64,000 nucleotides of DNA from Microbacterium sp. cx-55 (GCF_021117345.1 NZ_CP088261.1:930001-994000); one strand, 5' to 3'. Counted from the first letter of the stretch, positions 26,753 to 36,935 are shown. Notes: generated by a model not told the origin, from the letters alone. Program-made: numbers and translations.

Positions 26753-27406
26753 ATGACGAGCGTGCTCGAGCGCCCCCGGAGCGCTACCGCCCCGGCCGTA
26801 GACTGGCTGGCGATGGATGACCAGGCACCCCCGGATCCGCGCGCGCAGTTCGAAGAACAGGCGTTGCCCTTCATGGACCAGCTTTACGCCGCGGGCATGC
26901 GCATGACGCGCAATCCCGCGGATGCGGCCGACCTCGTGCAAGAGACCTTCATGAAGGCCTACGCGTCGTGGGCGACCTTCACGCAGGGCACGAACCTCAA
27001 AGCGTGGCTCTACCGCATCCTCACGAACACGTACATCAACACGTACCGCAAGAAGCAGCGCGAGCCCTACCAGAGCGCCATCGACGACCTCGAGGACTGG
27101 CAGCTGGGCGGGGCCGAATCGACCACCGCGACCAGCTCGCGGTCGGCCGAGGCGGAAGCCATCGACCACATGCCGGCGTCCGTCGTGAAGGACGCCCTGC
27201 AGTCGATCCCCGAGGACTTCCGGCTGGCGGTGTACCTCGCAGACGTCGAGGGATTCGCCTACCAGGAGATCGCGGACATCATGAAGACACCCATCGGCAC
27301 GGTCATGAGCCGTCTGCATCGCGGCAGACGGATGCTGCGTGACCTGCTGGCCGATTACGCGAAGGAACGGGGCATCACCCCGTCATCATCCAGGAGTGGG
27401 AAATGA
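26753..27406 (+). CDS. sigR: ECF sigma factor SigR/SigH (redox stress)
   Basis: A 217-residue sigma-70 family protein. Region 2 includes [17 protein letters not shown] and [11 protein letters not shown]; region 4 ends [26 protein letters not shown]. The immediately coupled ZAS-type anti-sigma gene identifies it as the thiol-oxidative-stress sigma. GGGGGA lies 5 nt before ATG 26753. An internal ATG at 26813, itself preceded by TAGACT, could give a shorter isoform, as reported for SigR/SigH elsewhere. Confidence 0.92.
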   Translation: MTSVLERPRSATAPAVDWLAMDDQAPPDPRAQFEEQALPFMDQLYAAGMRMTRNPADAADLVQETFMKAYASWATFTQGTNLKAWLYRILTNTYINTYRKKQREPYQSAIDDLEDWQLGGAESTTATSSRSAEAEAIDHMPASVVKDALQSIPEDFRLAVYLADVEGFAYQEIADIMKTPIGTVMSRLHRGRRMLRDLLADYAKERGITPSSSRSGK

Positions 27407-27648
27407 CCGATTGCGGCTGCGACCAAGCGCGACGCGACCTCGAAGAGTATCTGCGCAACGAGGTCTGCCACACCCAGCACACCGACATCACGGAGCACCT
27501 CGAGCACTGCGCCTCCTGCCGCGATGAAGCGCTCGTGGCGAGAACCCTCACCGAGGTTGTTGCGCGGGCATGCCGGGAGACCGCTCCCGAAGAACTGCGC
27601 GACACCGTGCTCACGCGCCTGCGTGACGTGCAGGCGACCCACCACTGA
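27403..27648 (+). CDS. rsrA: Anti-sigma factor RsrA (mycothiol-system ZAS protein)
   Basis: 81 residues with the zinc anti-sigma motif H-x3-C-x2-C: His32, Cys36, Cys39, plus Cys4, Cys6 and Cys22. Under oxidation these thiols form disulfides, zinc is lost and the sigma factor is released. ATGA overlap with the sigma gene ensures near-stoichiometric [11 protein letters not shown]. Confidence 0.92.
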   Translation: MTDCGCDQARRDLEEYLRNEVCHTQHTDITEHLEHCASCRDEALVARTLTEVVARACRETAPEELRDTVLTRLRDVQATHH

Positions 27649-27767
27649 TCCGCATCCCCTCTCTCGCGATCCTCAGCTGACTCATCGGCTATTGCTCGGT
27701 GCGGCGTCCCGGTCGGTGCCCGTCATCGATAAGGTGACGTCGGCGCACTGAGCACGCGGGAGGGCAT

Positions 27768-30254
27768 GTGTCGACTGTCGATTCGTCGGGTGCGACCGGA
27801 TGGCGCGCGACGCTCCGGATCATTCGGAGCTACCTGACCCGGCATCCGTCCGCGGTCATCATCGCCGGCGCGGTGCTTGTGTCGGCCGTCGTGACCGGCT
27901 CTCTCTGGGGCGAAGACGCCACATCCTGGGGCACGGGTCCCACGGCGCTGGCCAGTGGGAACTGGTGGACGCCCATCACGGCGCTGATCGTCCCGGACTC
28001 CACGATCGAGACCGTGCTGGCGGTCGTTCTGCTCCTCACCGTCTTCGCCTACGCGGAAACCCTGCTCGGTCACCTGCGGGTCGCCGTGCTCTTCGTGGCG
28101 ACGGGCCTGGTCAGCGTCGCCGTCGCCACCGGTGTGCACGCGGCGCTCTGGAGCATCGTCGATCTTCGGCCGTGGGAGACGACCGACCCCGTGCTCGACC
28201 CATCGATCGGCATCTTCGGGGCGACGATGGCCGCATCCGCGTTCGCCTCGGCGCTGTGGCGACGCAGATTGAGAACCGTCGGCTTCGCGGTGCTCGTGAT
28301 GTTCGCCTTCTACGCGGGCGACGCCGACTCCTGGTATCGGCTCGTCGCAGGGCTCGTCGGATTCGTCGTGGGCGTTCTCATGGCGGGTCGGCCCCGGTTG
28401 GAATGGCACCGCTCGTCCACCCGTGAAATCCGCTCGCTGATGGCCGCCCTCGTCGCCGTCACCGGCCTCGGTCCCGTCGCAGCCGTGATCGCGGGCGGCG
28501 GACGCGGCCCGTTCTCCCTCGTCGCCTCGTCGTTCGTGGAGTACGACCAGCACCTCGTCGACCGGTGCGTGGCCGTGTACTCCCGCGGGTGCGATCATCA
28601 ATTCGCGCTCCTCGTCACCCGCGGTGCGGGCCCCGTGATCCTCGCGCTCGTGCCGCTCGCGCTGCTGATCGTCGCGGCGATCGGGATCCGACGCGGACGC
28701 CGCGCCGGGGCGCTGCTGGCGGTCGTCGTGCAGGTTCTGCTGGCCGCGGTCGCGATCTACTCCTGGGCCAGCGGAGAGCTGTCGATCGATTCCTGGGCCG
28801 ACGGTACCGGGCTCGAGTACGTCCTGTGGGCCGCGGCATCCATCGGCGTGCCACTCGTGACCGCCGGCACCATCATCCTGCTGCGGCGCCGCTTCTCGGT
28901 GCGGGCCACTCCCGCCGCCGCGCACACTTTCGTCGTGACCGCCGTTCTGGCGTTCGTCCTCTGCGTCACGGTGTTCATGGGGAGCGAGTGGCTCCTGCGA
29001 CGCTCGTTCGACGTGGCGCCATCCGTGCTCGACCTGCTCACCGAGGCGCTCCGCCGCTTCATCCCGCCCGCGTTCCTGCAGGGCGTCGGCCAACCTCCGT
29101 ACCCGCGGCAGGGTCCGGCGCTGTGGGTGTACCAATGGGTCGGCGTCGTGTTCTGGGCGATCATCATCGTGGCGCTGCTCCGCCTCTCGCGGAGCGTGCG
29201 CGGTCCCGTGAACGACGACGGACGCCTCTACCGCGACCTGCTGCGCCGGGGCGGCGGCACGCTCGGCTTCCTCGGAACCTGGCGGGGCACGAGCTACTGG
29301 TACAGCCCGGATCGGTCATCCGCCGTCGCGTTCCGGCTCGTCGGTGATGTCGCCCTCGCGCTCGGCGACCCGCTGACGCCTCCCGGCGGCGAGGACCGCG
29401 CCATCCGCGGATTCATCGATCACTGCACGGATGCGGGCTGGGTTCCGGTGTTCTACAGCATCCACGATGCGCAACTTCCCGTGTTCGACCGGATCGGTTG
29501 GCAGTACGTCTCGGTGGGGGAGGAGACCGTCATGGTGGTCTCCGAAGTCACCCTGACCGGCAAGCAGTGGCAGAAGGTACGTCAGCCGATGACCCGGGCG
29601 GAGCGCGAGGGCATCACGGCGGTGTGGACCCGTTGGGCCGACCTCACCGCCTCCCAGCGCGCGCAGGTGCGCGAGATCGACGAGCAGTGGGTGGCCGACA
29701 AGGCCCTGCCGGAGATGGGATTCACCCTCGGTTCGCTCGATGAGGTGACCGACCCGGACGTGGCGCTGCTGTTGGCCGTGGATGCGGAGGAACGCGTGCA
29801 GGTCGTCACGAGCTGGATGCCGTCGTGGCGCGATGGCGCGCTGACCGGATGGACGCTCGACTTCATGCGACGCCGCGCGGACGGACCCAACGGCCTCATG
29901 GAGTTCGTCATCGCACGCGCGGCCCAGCGCGCCGCGGCGGACGGCATCGAGGAGGTGAGCCTGTCGGGTGCCCCCATGGCCGTGAAGCCCGACGCCGAGG
30001 TCTCCGGCGACCCGACGACGCTCCGCGGGGTCTTGAGCTGGCTGGCGGAAACGCTCGAACCCGCCTACGGCTTCGCCTCGCTGTTCCGGTTCAAGCGGAA
30101 GTTCCACCCGCACTACCGCACGATCTGGCTCGCCTACGGGGATCCGGTCGACCTGCCGAAGATCGGCATCGCCATCGGGCGCGCTTATCTTCCCGACGCG
30201 ACGCCGGCCGACGTGCTGACGCTGCTCCGTTCCGCCCGAGGAGGCGACCGATGA
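27768..30254 (+). CDS. Aminoacyl-lipid synthase, MprF/LysX-like (DUF2156) with rhomboid-like N-terminal membrane domain
   Basis: An 828-residue protein. About the first 480 residues hold many hydrophobic segments; the first block looks rhomboid-like (SIGIFGATMAASAF). The soluble C-terminal region is a DUF2156/phosphatidylglycerol lysyltransferase domain (VAFRLVGDVALALGDPL, GLMEFVIARAAQRAA, FRFKRKFHPHYRTIWLAY). Such enzymes transfer an amino acid from aminoacyl-tRNA to a membrane lipid, altering surface charge. GTG 27768 has GGGAGG just upstream. The start of the next gene overlaps its stop. Confidence 0.87.
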   Translation: MSTVDSSGATGWRATLRIIRSYLTRHPSAVIIAGAVLVSAVVTGSLWGEDATSWGTGPTALASGNWWTPITALIVPDSTIETVLAVVLLLTVFAYAETLLGHLRVAVLFVATGLVSVAVATGVHAALWSIVDLRPWETTDPVLDPSIGIFGATMAASAFASALWRRRLRTVGFAVLVMFAFYAGDADSWYRLVAGLVGFVVGVLMAGRPRLEWHRSSTREIRSLMAALVAVTGLGPVAAVIAGGGRGPFSLVASSFVEYDQHLVDRCVAVYSRGCDHQFALLVTRGAGPVILALVPLALLIVAAIGIRRGRRAGALLAVVVQVLLAAVAIYSWASGELSIDSWADGTGLEYVLWAAASIGVPLVTAGTIILLRRRFSVRATPAAAHTFVVTAVLAFVLCVTVFMGSEWLLRRSFDVAPSVLDLLTEALRRFIPPAFLQGVGQPPYPRQGPALWVYQWVGVVFWAIIIVALLRLSRSVRGPVNDDGRLYRDLLRRGGGTLGFLGTWRGTSYWYSPDRSSAVAFRLVGDVALALGDPLTPPGGEDRAIRGFIDHCTDAGWVPVFYSIHDAQLPVFDRIGWQYVSVGEETVMVVSEVTLTGKQWQKVRQPMTRAEREGITAVWTRWADLTASQRAQVREIDEQWVADKALPEMGFTLGSLDEVTDPDVALLLAVDAEERVQVVTSWMPSWRDGALTGWTLDFMRRRADGPNGLMEFVIARAAQRAAADGIEEVSLSGAPMAVKPDAEVSGDPTTLRGVLSWLAETLEPAYGFASLFRFKRKFHPHYRTIWLAYGDPVDLPKIGIAIGRAYLPDATPADVLTLLRSARGGDR

Positions 30255-31549
30255 CCCGGTGGATGCTGAGCCTCGAGCTGATCGACAGCCCGCTCGTGTG
30301 GGTGTTCGCCGCCCTCACCGTCGTCGTCGCGCTCGTCATCGTCGCGGCGCGTCCGCGGCGCGTGCGCCGGCTCCTCATCACGTTCGCGGCGGCGACGGTC
30401 GCCGCCTACGCCGCAGCCCATGTGCTGGCGGGGTGGGGGATCTTCGACGGCGCGCTGCCCGTGCATGCCGCCCTGTGGGCGGCGGCGGGCACCGGATTCA
30501 TCGTGATCGGGTTCTTCGCGCTCTTCCTCCGGCCCTGGTGGCGCCGTGCGCTCGGCATCCTCCTGGTGATTCTGGCCGCCACCACGGCCGGTCTCGGCGT
30601 CAACGCGTCGTACGGGCTCACCCACAATCTGGCCGCCATCCTCGGAGTGCAAGCCCTCGACAGCGCCCCGCTGCCGAATGCGGGCGCCGCGTCGACGGAC
30701 CCATCGACGCTGTACGAGACGTGGACACCGCCGGCCGGAATGCCCGCGCAGGGCCGGGTGAGCGCACTGTCCGGCGACCAGCGGATCCCATCCACCGGCT
30801 TCTCGGCACGGGATGCGGCCGTGTATCTTCCGCCCGCGGCGCTCGTGGCCGACCCGCCCCAGCTGCCGCTGATCGTCTTCATGATGGGCCAACCCGGCTC
30901 TCCCGACCCGACGGCGCTCGCCGCGGCCCTCGACGCCTTTGCGGCCGCGCACAACGGTCTCGCCCCCATCGCGATCGTGGCCGACCAGCTCGGCTCCGTG
31001 AACGCCGACCCGGCGTGCGCCGACTCCAAGACCTACGGAACCGTGTCGACCTACATCAACCAGGATGTGCTCGACTACGCGACCCGGACGCTGAACATCG
31101 TGGACGACCCGGCGTACCGGGTCATCGGCGGCTACTCCAACGGTGGGTCCTGCGCTTTCACGTACGGGGCGCAGCATCCGGAACTGTGGGGAAACGTCAT
31201 GGACATCTCGGGGAACGAGTACCCCGGATCCGAACACATCGACCAGACCATCGCCGACGCGTTCGGCGGCGACAGCGCGGCGTTCACGGCGGCGAAGCCG
31301 GCGGCGCAGCTCGCCGCGCACCCCGGTGCGTACGACGGTCACGTGGCGGTCTTCACCCACGGCGACCAGGACGCCACCTTCGGCCCGGGGCAGGTGAGCA
31401 ACGCGGCGCTGGCGCAGCAAGCGGGATTCACGGTCTACGCCGAGACCATCGCCGGGGAGGGGCACGTCGGTGCGGCGCTCTCCAAGGGGCTCACCTCGGC
31501 GATCGAGGCGCTCGGCCCCCGGCTCGGACTCGCCGCCCCGACCGGCTGA
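30251..31549 (+). CDS. Membrane-anchored alpha/beta-hydrolase (putative aminoacyl-lipid esterase)
   Basis: 432 residues. Three or four N-terminal hydrophobic segments (about 1-115) lead to an extracytoplasmic esterase domain like the esterase D/feruloyl type: LIVFMMGQPGS, the nucleophile elbow GGYSNGGSC, and a C-terminal His in EGHVGA. ATGA overlap with the aminoacyl-lipid synthase suggests it reverses that modification. Corynebacterium has a comparable alanyl-diacylglycerol synthase/hydrolase pair. The substrate is inferred from context only. Confidence 0.8.
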   Translation: MTRWMLSLELIDSPLVWVFAALTVVVALVIVAARPRRVRRLLITFAAATVAAYAAAHVLAGWGIFDGALPVHAALWAAAGTGFIVIGFFALFLRPWWRRALGILLVILAATTAGLGVNASYGLTHNLAAILGVQALDSAPLPNAGAASTDPSTLYETWTPPAGMPAQGRVSALSGDQRIPSTGFSARDAAVYLPPAALVADPPQLPLIVFMMGQPGSPDPTALAAALDAFAAAHNGLAPIAIVADQLGSVNADPACADSKTYGTVSTYINQDVLDYATRTLNIVDDPAYRVIGGYSNGGSCAFTYGAQHPELWGNVMDISGNEYPGSEHIDQTIADAFGGDSAAFTAAKPAAQLAAHPGAYDGHVAVFTHGDQDATFGPGQVSNAALAQQAGFTVYAETIAGEGHVGAALSKGLTSAIEALGPRLGLAAPTG

Positions 31550-31558
31550 GACGGAAAC

Positions 31559-31596
31559 GACGATGCCCCGGAGGCCGCAGCATCCGGGGCATCGTC
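31559..31596. terminator. Bidirectional terminator between esterase and kgd
   Basis: A perfect 14-bp stem, GACGATGCCCCGGA (31559-31572) with 31583-31596, and a 10-nt loop between convergent genes. Confidence 0.85.
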
Positions 31597-31608
31597 ATTC
31601 CGCGGTGA

Positions 31609-34600
31609 TCAGAGGGTCAGCGCCTTCGCGAGCAGGGCCGCCTGCTCGATCTGGTGGACCTTCGCCGACCCGGCCGCCGGGGATGCGGATGCAGCACGCG
31701 AGAGCACGCGCATCGAGGGGCGGTGGAGGTGCGGCACGACCTCGAGCGCGATGAAGGGCCATGCGCCCTGGTTCTCGGGCTCTTCCTGGACCCACACCAG
31801 TTCGGCGTTCGGGTAGCTGTCGATGATCGCGTTCAACTCCTCGATCGGAGCGGGGTAATACTGCTCCACCCGAACGAGCGCGATCTCCGGCTTCGGGTTC
31901 TTCTCGAGGTCGGCGCGGAGGTCCCAGTGCACCTTGCCCGCGTGCAGCAGAACCCGCGTGACCGCGTTCTTGTCGAGTCCGCGATTGTCATCGAGCACCG
32001 GTTCGAAGCGGCCCTGCGTGAAGTCCTCGACTGGGCTCGTCGCGTCCCGCAGCCGCAGCATCGCCTTGGGTGTGAAGACGACGAGGGGCTTCCGGGGCTT
32101 CGAATACGCCTGCCGACGCAGCAGGTGGAAGTACGACGCGGGCGTCGACGGACGCGCGACGACCATGTTGTCTTGCGCGCACATCTGCAGGAAGCGCTCG
32201 ATGCGCGCGGACGAGTGGTCGGGACCGGCGCCCTCGTAGCCGTGCGGCAGGAGGAGCACGACCGACGACTGCTGGCCCCACTTCTGATCGGCCGACGTCA
32301 GGTAGGTGTCGATCACGGTCTGCGCGCCGTTGGCGAAGTCACCGAACTGGGCCTCCCACAGCACGAGCGCGTCGGGCCGTTCGACCGAGTAGCCGTACTC
32401 GAAGCCGACGGCCGCATACTCGCTCAGCAGCGAGTCGTATACGAAGAACCGGCCCTGGTTGTCCGCGATGTTCACGAGCGGCAGCCACTCCTGGCCGTTG
32501 GCGCGGTCGTGCAGCACGGCGTGACGCTGCACGAATGTGCCGCGACGGGAATCCTGTCCGGCGAGGCGCACCGGCGTGCCCTCGAGAACGAGCGAACCGA
32601 ACGCGAGCAACTCACCGAACGCCCAGTCGATTCCGCCCGAACGGCTCATCGTGTGGCGCTTGTCGAGCAGCTGCTGCAGCTTGGCGTGCACCGTGAAGCC
32701 GTCGGGCTTGTTGATGAACGCGTCGCCGATCAGGTGCACGACCTCCGTCGACACGCCCGTGGATTCGGGCTCTCCGACGGCGGGTTCCGGCTCGACGGTG
32801 TCGCTCACGACCTGGTGCGTACCGGTCTCGGCGGCGTGCGTCTCCGCGAAAGCCACCTCGAGACGGTCCTGGAAGTCGCGCTTCGCCTGCTCGTATTCCT
32901 CTTCGGTAATATCACCGCGGCCGACGAGCGCCTCGGTGTACAGGCGGCGCACGGAACGCTTCGCCTCCACGAGGTTCGTCATGAGGGGCTGGGTCATCGA
33001 CGGGTCGTCGCCCTCGTTGTGACCGCGGCGGCGGTAGCAGACGAGGTCGACCACGATGTCGCGGTGGAACTCCTGGCGGTAACGGAATGCGAGCTCCGCC
33101 GCACGAACCACAGCCTCGGGGTCGTCGCCGTTCACGTGCAGAATCGGTGCCTGGATGGTCTTGGCCACATCCGTCGCGTACACCGACGAGCGACCGTCGA
33201 TCGGCAGGGTGGTGAAGCCCAGCTGGTTGTTGATGACGACGTGGATCGTGCCACCCGTGCGGTAACCGCGCAGCTGCGACATCTGGAGCGTCTCGACGAC
33301 GATTCCCTGGCCGGCGAACGCGGCGTCGCCGTGGACGAGGATCGGCAGCCACGAGAACGTGCCGATCGGCTTGCGGTCCTGCTTCGCGCGGACGATTCCC
33401 TCGAGCACGCCGTCGACGGTCTCCAGGTGCGACGGGTTCGCGGCCAGCACGACCGGCAGCTCCTCGTCACGGTCGGAGATGAAGGTGCCCTCGGTGCCGA
33501 GGTGGTACTTCACATCGCCCGAGCCGCGCTTGTTGCCCGGCAGGCTCGTGCCCTCGAACTCGCGGAACACCTGGCCGTACGTCTTGCCGGCGATGTTCGT
33601 CAGCACGTTCAGGCGACCGCGGTGGGCCATTCCGATGGCCGCGCCGTCGAGTCCGGCGGTGGCGGCCCCCTGCAGGATCTCGTCGAGGAGCGGGATGACG
33701 GACTCGCCGCCCTCGAGGCTGAAGCGCTTCTGACCGACGTACTTGGTCTGCAGGAAGGTCTCGAACGCCTCGGCCTCGTTCAGCTTCGACAGGATGCGCA
33801 GCTGCTCGTCGTGACCGGGCTTCTGGTACTTGACCTCGACGTTGTCCTGGAACCACTTGCGCTGCACCGGATCTTGAATGTGCATGTACTCGATGCCGGT
33901 CGTGCGGCAGTACGAGTCGCGCAGAACGCCCAGGATGTCGCGGAGCTTCATCAGCCGCTTGCCGCCGAAGCCGCCGACGACGAACTCGCGATCGAGGTCC
34001 CAGAACGTCAGGCCGTGGTTCTCGATCTCGAGGTCGGGGTGCGTGCGCTGCATGTACTCGAGCGGGTCGATGTCGGCCATCAGGTGGCCGCGCACGCGGA
34101 ACGAGTTGATGAGCTCCTGCACGCGCGCGCCCTTGTCGACGCGCTCGGCGAGGTCGACGTTGATGTCGCGCGCCCAGTGGATGGGCGCGTACGGGATGCG
34201 GAGGTCGGCGAAGATGTCTTCGTAGAACCCGCGCTGCCCGATCAGCAGCTCGTGCACCTTCTTGAGGAACTCGCCCGAACCGGCGCCCTGGATGACGCGG
34301 TGGTCGTAGGTGCTGGTGAGCGTGATCGTCTTGCCGATGCCGAGCTCGGTGAGCGTCTTGTCGCTCGAACCCTGGAACTCGGCGGGGTACTCGAGGGCAC
34401 CCGCGCCGACGATGCATCCCTGCCCCTTCATCAGACGGGGCACCGAGTGCACCGTTCCGATTCCGCCGGGGTTCGTCAGCGAGAGCGTCGTGCCCTGGAA
34501 GTCGGCGGCCGTGAGCTTGTTGGCGCGTGCGCGCTTGACGAGATCCTCGTAGGAGGTGAGGAAGTCGTGGAACGTCAGGGACTCGGCGCGCTTGATGCTG

Positions 34601-35304
34601 GGCACCATGAGCGAGCGGGTGCCATCGGGCTTGGGCAGGTCGATCGCGATGCCGAGGTTGATGTGCGCGGGCGCCACGACCGACGGCTTGCCGTCGACCT
34701 CGGCGTAGAACACGTTCTGGCTCGGGAACTCCTTGAGCGCCTGGATCAGCGCCCAGCCGATCAGGTGCGTGAAGCTCACCTTGCCGCCGCGGGTGCGGGC
34801 CATGTGGTTGTTGATGACGATGCGGTTGTCGATCATCAGCTTCGCCGGCACGGTGCGGACGCTGGTCGCGGTCGGGACCGTCAGCGACTGGTCCATGTTC
34901 GCCGCGAGGGTCTTGGTCATGCCGCGCAGAGGCGTGACCGTGTCTTCTTCGACGGCGGCCGTCGGGTTCGAGGGCTGCGCGCTCGGCGCCTGCGCGGGAA
35001 TCGGCTGCCGCGCGGCCGGCTTCGCCGTCGTGCGCGCCACCGGCTGAGCCCCGATCACCGGGATCGGCGCCGTGATCGGATGAGGTTCCGTGCCGGTCGG
35101 CGCGGGCGCCGCGCTGGGTGTCAGCGGAGCGGCGGCCTCTGCCGTGAGATCCGCCGGGGTGTAGGCCTCGAGAACCGGCCACCATGACTTGTCGACAGAG
35201 TTCCTGTCGACCTTGAACTGCTCGTAGAGCTCTTCGACGAGCCATTCGTTGGCCCCGAACTCTCCCTCGTTCGATACTCCGACGCCTGTCACCTGGCTCG
35301 ACAC
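31609..35304 (-). CDS. kgd: Multifunctional 2-oxoglutarate metabolism enzyme Kgd (E2-E1 fusion)
   Basis: A 1231-residue actinobacterial SucA/Kgd. A short N-terminal targeting segment (NEWLVEELYEQFKVD) and a Pro/Ala linker precede a succinyltransferase-like domain (about 115-345, with DHRVIQGAGSGEFL). The E1 domain follows (TPP binding, IGMAHRGRLNVL, GDAAFAGQG), then transketolase-like and C-terminal domains (YYPAPIEEL). It decarboxylates 2-oxoglutarate in the TCA cycle. GTG 35304 gives the family start; the open frame above it is not conserved-looking. A candidate -10 TACCCT is at 35376-35381 on the minus strand. Confidence 0.95.
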   Translation of the reverse strand: MSSQVTGVGVSNEGEFGANEWLVEELYEQFKVDRNSVDKSWWPVLEAYTPADLTAEAAAPLTPSAAPAPTGTEPHPITAPIPVIGAQPVARTTAKPAARQPIPAQAPSAQPSNPTAAVEEDTVTPLRGMTKTLAANMDQSLTVPTATSVRTVPAKLMIDNRIVINNHMARTRGGKVSFTHLIGWALIQALKEFPSQNVFYAEVDGKPSVVAPAHINLGIAIDLPKPDGTRSLMVPSIKRAESLTFHDFLTSYEDLVKRARANKLTAADFQGTTLSLTNPGGIGTVHSVPRLMKGQGCIVGAGALEYPAEFQGSSDKTLTELGIGKTITLTSTYDHRVIQGAGSGEFLKKVHELLIGQRGFYEDIFADLRIPYAPIHWARDINVDLAERVDKGARVQELINSFRVRGHLMADIDPLEYMQRTHPDLEIENHGLTFWDLDREFVVGGFGGKRLMKLRDILGVLRDSYCRTTGIEYMHIQDPVQRKWFQDNVEVKYQKPGHDEQLRILSKLNEAEAFETFLQTKYVGQKRFSLEGGESVIPLLDEILQGAATAGLDGAAIGMAHRGRLNVLTNIAGKTYGQVFREFEGTSLPGNKRGSGDVKYHLGTEGTFISDRDEELPVVLAANPSHLETVDGVLEGIVRAKQDRKPIGTFSWLPILVHGDAAFAGQGIVVETLQMSQLRGYRTGGTIHVVINNQLGFTTLPIDGRSSVYATDVAKTIQAPILHVNGDDPEAVVRAAELAFRYRQEFHRDIVVDLVCYRRRGHNEGDDPSMTQPLMTNLVEAKRSVRRLYTEALVGRGDITEEEYEQAKRDFQDRLEVAFAETHAAETGTHQVVSDTVEPEPAVGEPESTGVSTEVVHLIGDAFINKPDGFTVHAKLQQLLDKRHTMSRSGGIDWAFGELLAFGSLVLEGTPVRLAGQDSRRGTFVQRHAVLHDRANGQEWLPLVNIADNQGRFFVYDSLLSEYAAVGFEYGYSVERPDALVLWEAQFGDFANGAQTVIDTYLTSADQKWGQQSSVVLLLPHGYEGAGPDHSSARIERFLQMCAQDNMVVARPSTPASYFHLLRRQAYSKPRKPLVVFTPKAMLRLRDATSPVEDFTQGRFEPVLDDNRGLDKNAVTRVLLHAGKVHWDLRADLEKNPKPEIALVRVEQYYPAPIEELNAIIDSYPNAELVWVQEEPENQGAWPFIALEVVPHLHRPSMRVLSRAASASPAAGSAKVHQIEQAALLAKALTL

Positions 35305-35477
35305 TCTCGATCGCCCGCTTTCGTGAGATTCAGTGGTCGTGCGGGGCCACCGTCGGCCCACACGCACGCTTACCCAGGGTAGCCCAGTCTGGCCGCGCCG
35401 AGTCCGGCGACCCGCATCCGTGGTATCACCTCCGCCGCCGGTCCGCGGCCGGGGCGAGAGGTCTAACGTTGGGATAC

Positions 35478-36935
35478 ATGGAGTTCTACGGCGACGACCC
35501 CGAACTGGACCTGACCTACTCGGACGTGTTCCTCATTCCGCGGCGATCCGCCGTCACCAGCAGGCTCGACGTCGACCTCTCGCCCGGAGACGGCACGACG
35601 GCGCGCATCCCGCTCGTATCGGCGAACATGAACTCGGTCACCGGCCCGCGGCTCGCGGCGACCCTCGCCCGACGCGGCGGACTCGGCGTGCTGCCCCAGG
35701 ACATGCCCCTGCAGGAGCTCGATGCTGCCATCCGGTGGGTCAAGCGGCAGCCGGTGCGCTGGGACACGCCTCTGGTGCTGCCCCCGCAGACGACCGTCAG
35801 CGACGCGTCCCGGATGCTGCCCGCCACCCCCGGGCACGGGATCGTCGTCGCCGACGCTCCCGCTGAGGGGCTCTCGATCGACGACATCGCCGGGGTGGTG
35901 CCCGCCTCCCGGCTCGCCACCGCGCTGCCGGATGCGACCCTCGGCGATCTCGTTCGCGGCCGCCCCGTCGCGATCGACGCGGACGACGTCGCGGACGCGC
36001 GCGCCGCGTTCGATCTGCTCGTCGCGGCGGATGCGGAAACCGTGTGCGTGCTGCACCACGGGCACCTCGTCGGCACGCTCTCGCAGCGGAGCGCCCTGCG
36101 CTCGACGCTGTACCGACCCGCCGTCGACGCGAACGGTCGACTGATCGTGGCCGCCGCCATCGGCATCAACGGCGACGTTGCCAGCAAGGCGCGCGCGCTC
36201 GCGGCCGCCGGAGTCGACGTGCTCGTGCTCGACACCGCGCACGGCCACCAGGAGGGGATGCTGCACGCCCTCCGGGCCGTGTCGGCGCTCCAGCTCGGAC
36301 TCCCCATCGCCGCTGGCAACATCGTGACCGGTGACGGCGTCCGCGATCTCGTCGACGCCGGCGCCTCGATCCTGAAGGTCGGCGTGGGGCCGGGCGCGAT
36401 GTGCACGACGCGGATGATGACCGCGGTCGGGCGCCCCCAGTTCTCCGCGGTCCTCGAGACGGCCGCGGCGGCGCGCGAGTTCGGCGCGCACGTGTGGGCG
36501 GACGGCGGAGTGCGCTACCCCCGCGACGTCGCGCTGGCGCTGGCCGCGGGCGCCGCATCCGTCATGGTCGGCTCGTGGTTCGCCGGCACGATCGAGGCGC
36601 CCGGCGAGCTTTTCGCGGATGCCCAGGGCCGGGTCTACAAGGAATCGTGGGGGATGGCGTCCACGAAGGCCGTGCAGGCGCGGTTCGGCCGGCTCGACGC
36701 CTACGAGCGCGCTCGGAAGGAGCTGTTCGCCGAGGGGATCTCGTCGTCGAAGATCTACCTCGATCCGCTGCGCCCGGGCCTCGAGGATCTGCTCGACATG
36801 ATCACCTCCGGCGTGCGCTCGTCGTTCACCTACGCCGGCGCGTCGACGGTCGCCGAGTTCCACGACCGCGCCCTCGTCGGCCTGCAGTCCGCATCCGGCT
36901 ACGAAGAGGGCAAGGCGCTCCCCGTCAGCTGGTGA
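35478..36935 (+). CDS. guaB1: GuaB1-family IMP dehydrogenase-related protein (probable GMP reductase)
   Basis: 485 residues. A TIM barrel with TYSDVFLIPR at the start and the catalytic loop GPGAMCTTRMMTAVGRPQ (Cys in the IMPDH/GMPR loop) carries a CBS pair inserted at about 95-205. Mycobacterial GuaB1 proteins of this architecture have been shown to be GMP reductases rather than IMP dehydrogenases. A TAACGT box lies 8 nt before ATG 35478. Confidence 0.88.
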   Translation: MEFYGDDPELDLTYSDVFLIPRRSAVTSRLDVDLSPGDGTTARIPLVSANMNSVTGPRLAATLARRGGLGVLPQDMPLQELDAAIRWVKRQPVRWDTPLVLPPQTTVSDASRMLPATPGHGIVVADAPAEGLSIDDIAGVVPASRLATALPDATLGDLVRGRPVAIDADDVADARAAFDLLVAADAETVCVLHHGHLVGTLSQRSALRSTLYRPAVDANGRLIVAAAIGINGDVASKARALAAAGVDVLVLDTAHGHQEGMLHALRAVSALQLGLPIAAGNIVTGDGVRDLVDAGASILKVGVGPGAMCTTRMMTAVGRPQFSAVLETAAAAREFGAHVWADGGVRYPRDVALALAAGAASVMVGSWFAGTIEAPGELFADAQGRVYKESWGMASTKAVQARFGRLDAYERARKELFAEGISSSKIYLDPLRPGLEDLLDMITSGVRSSFTYAGASTVAEFHDRALVGLQSASGYEEGKALPVSW

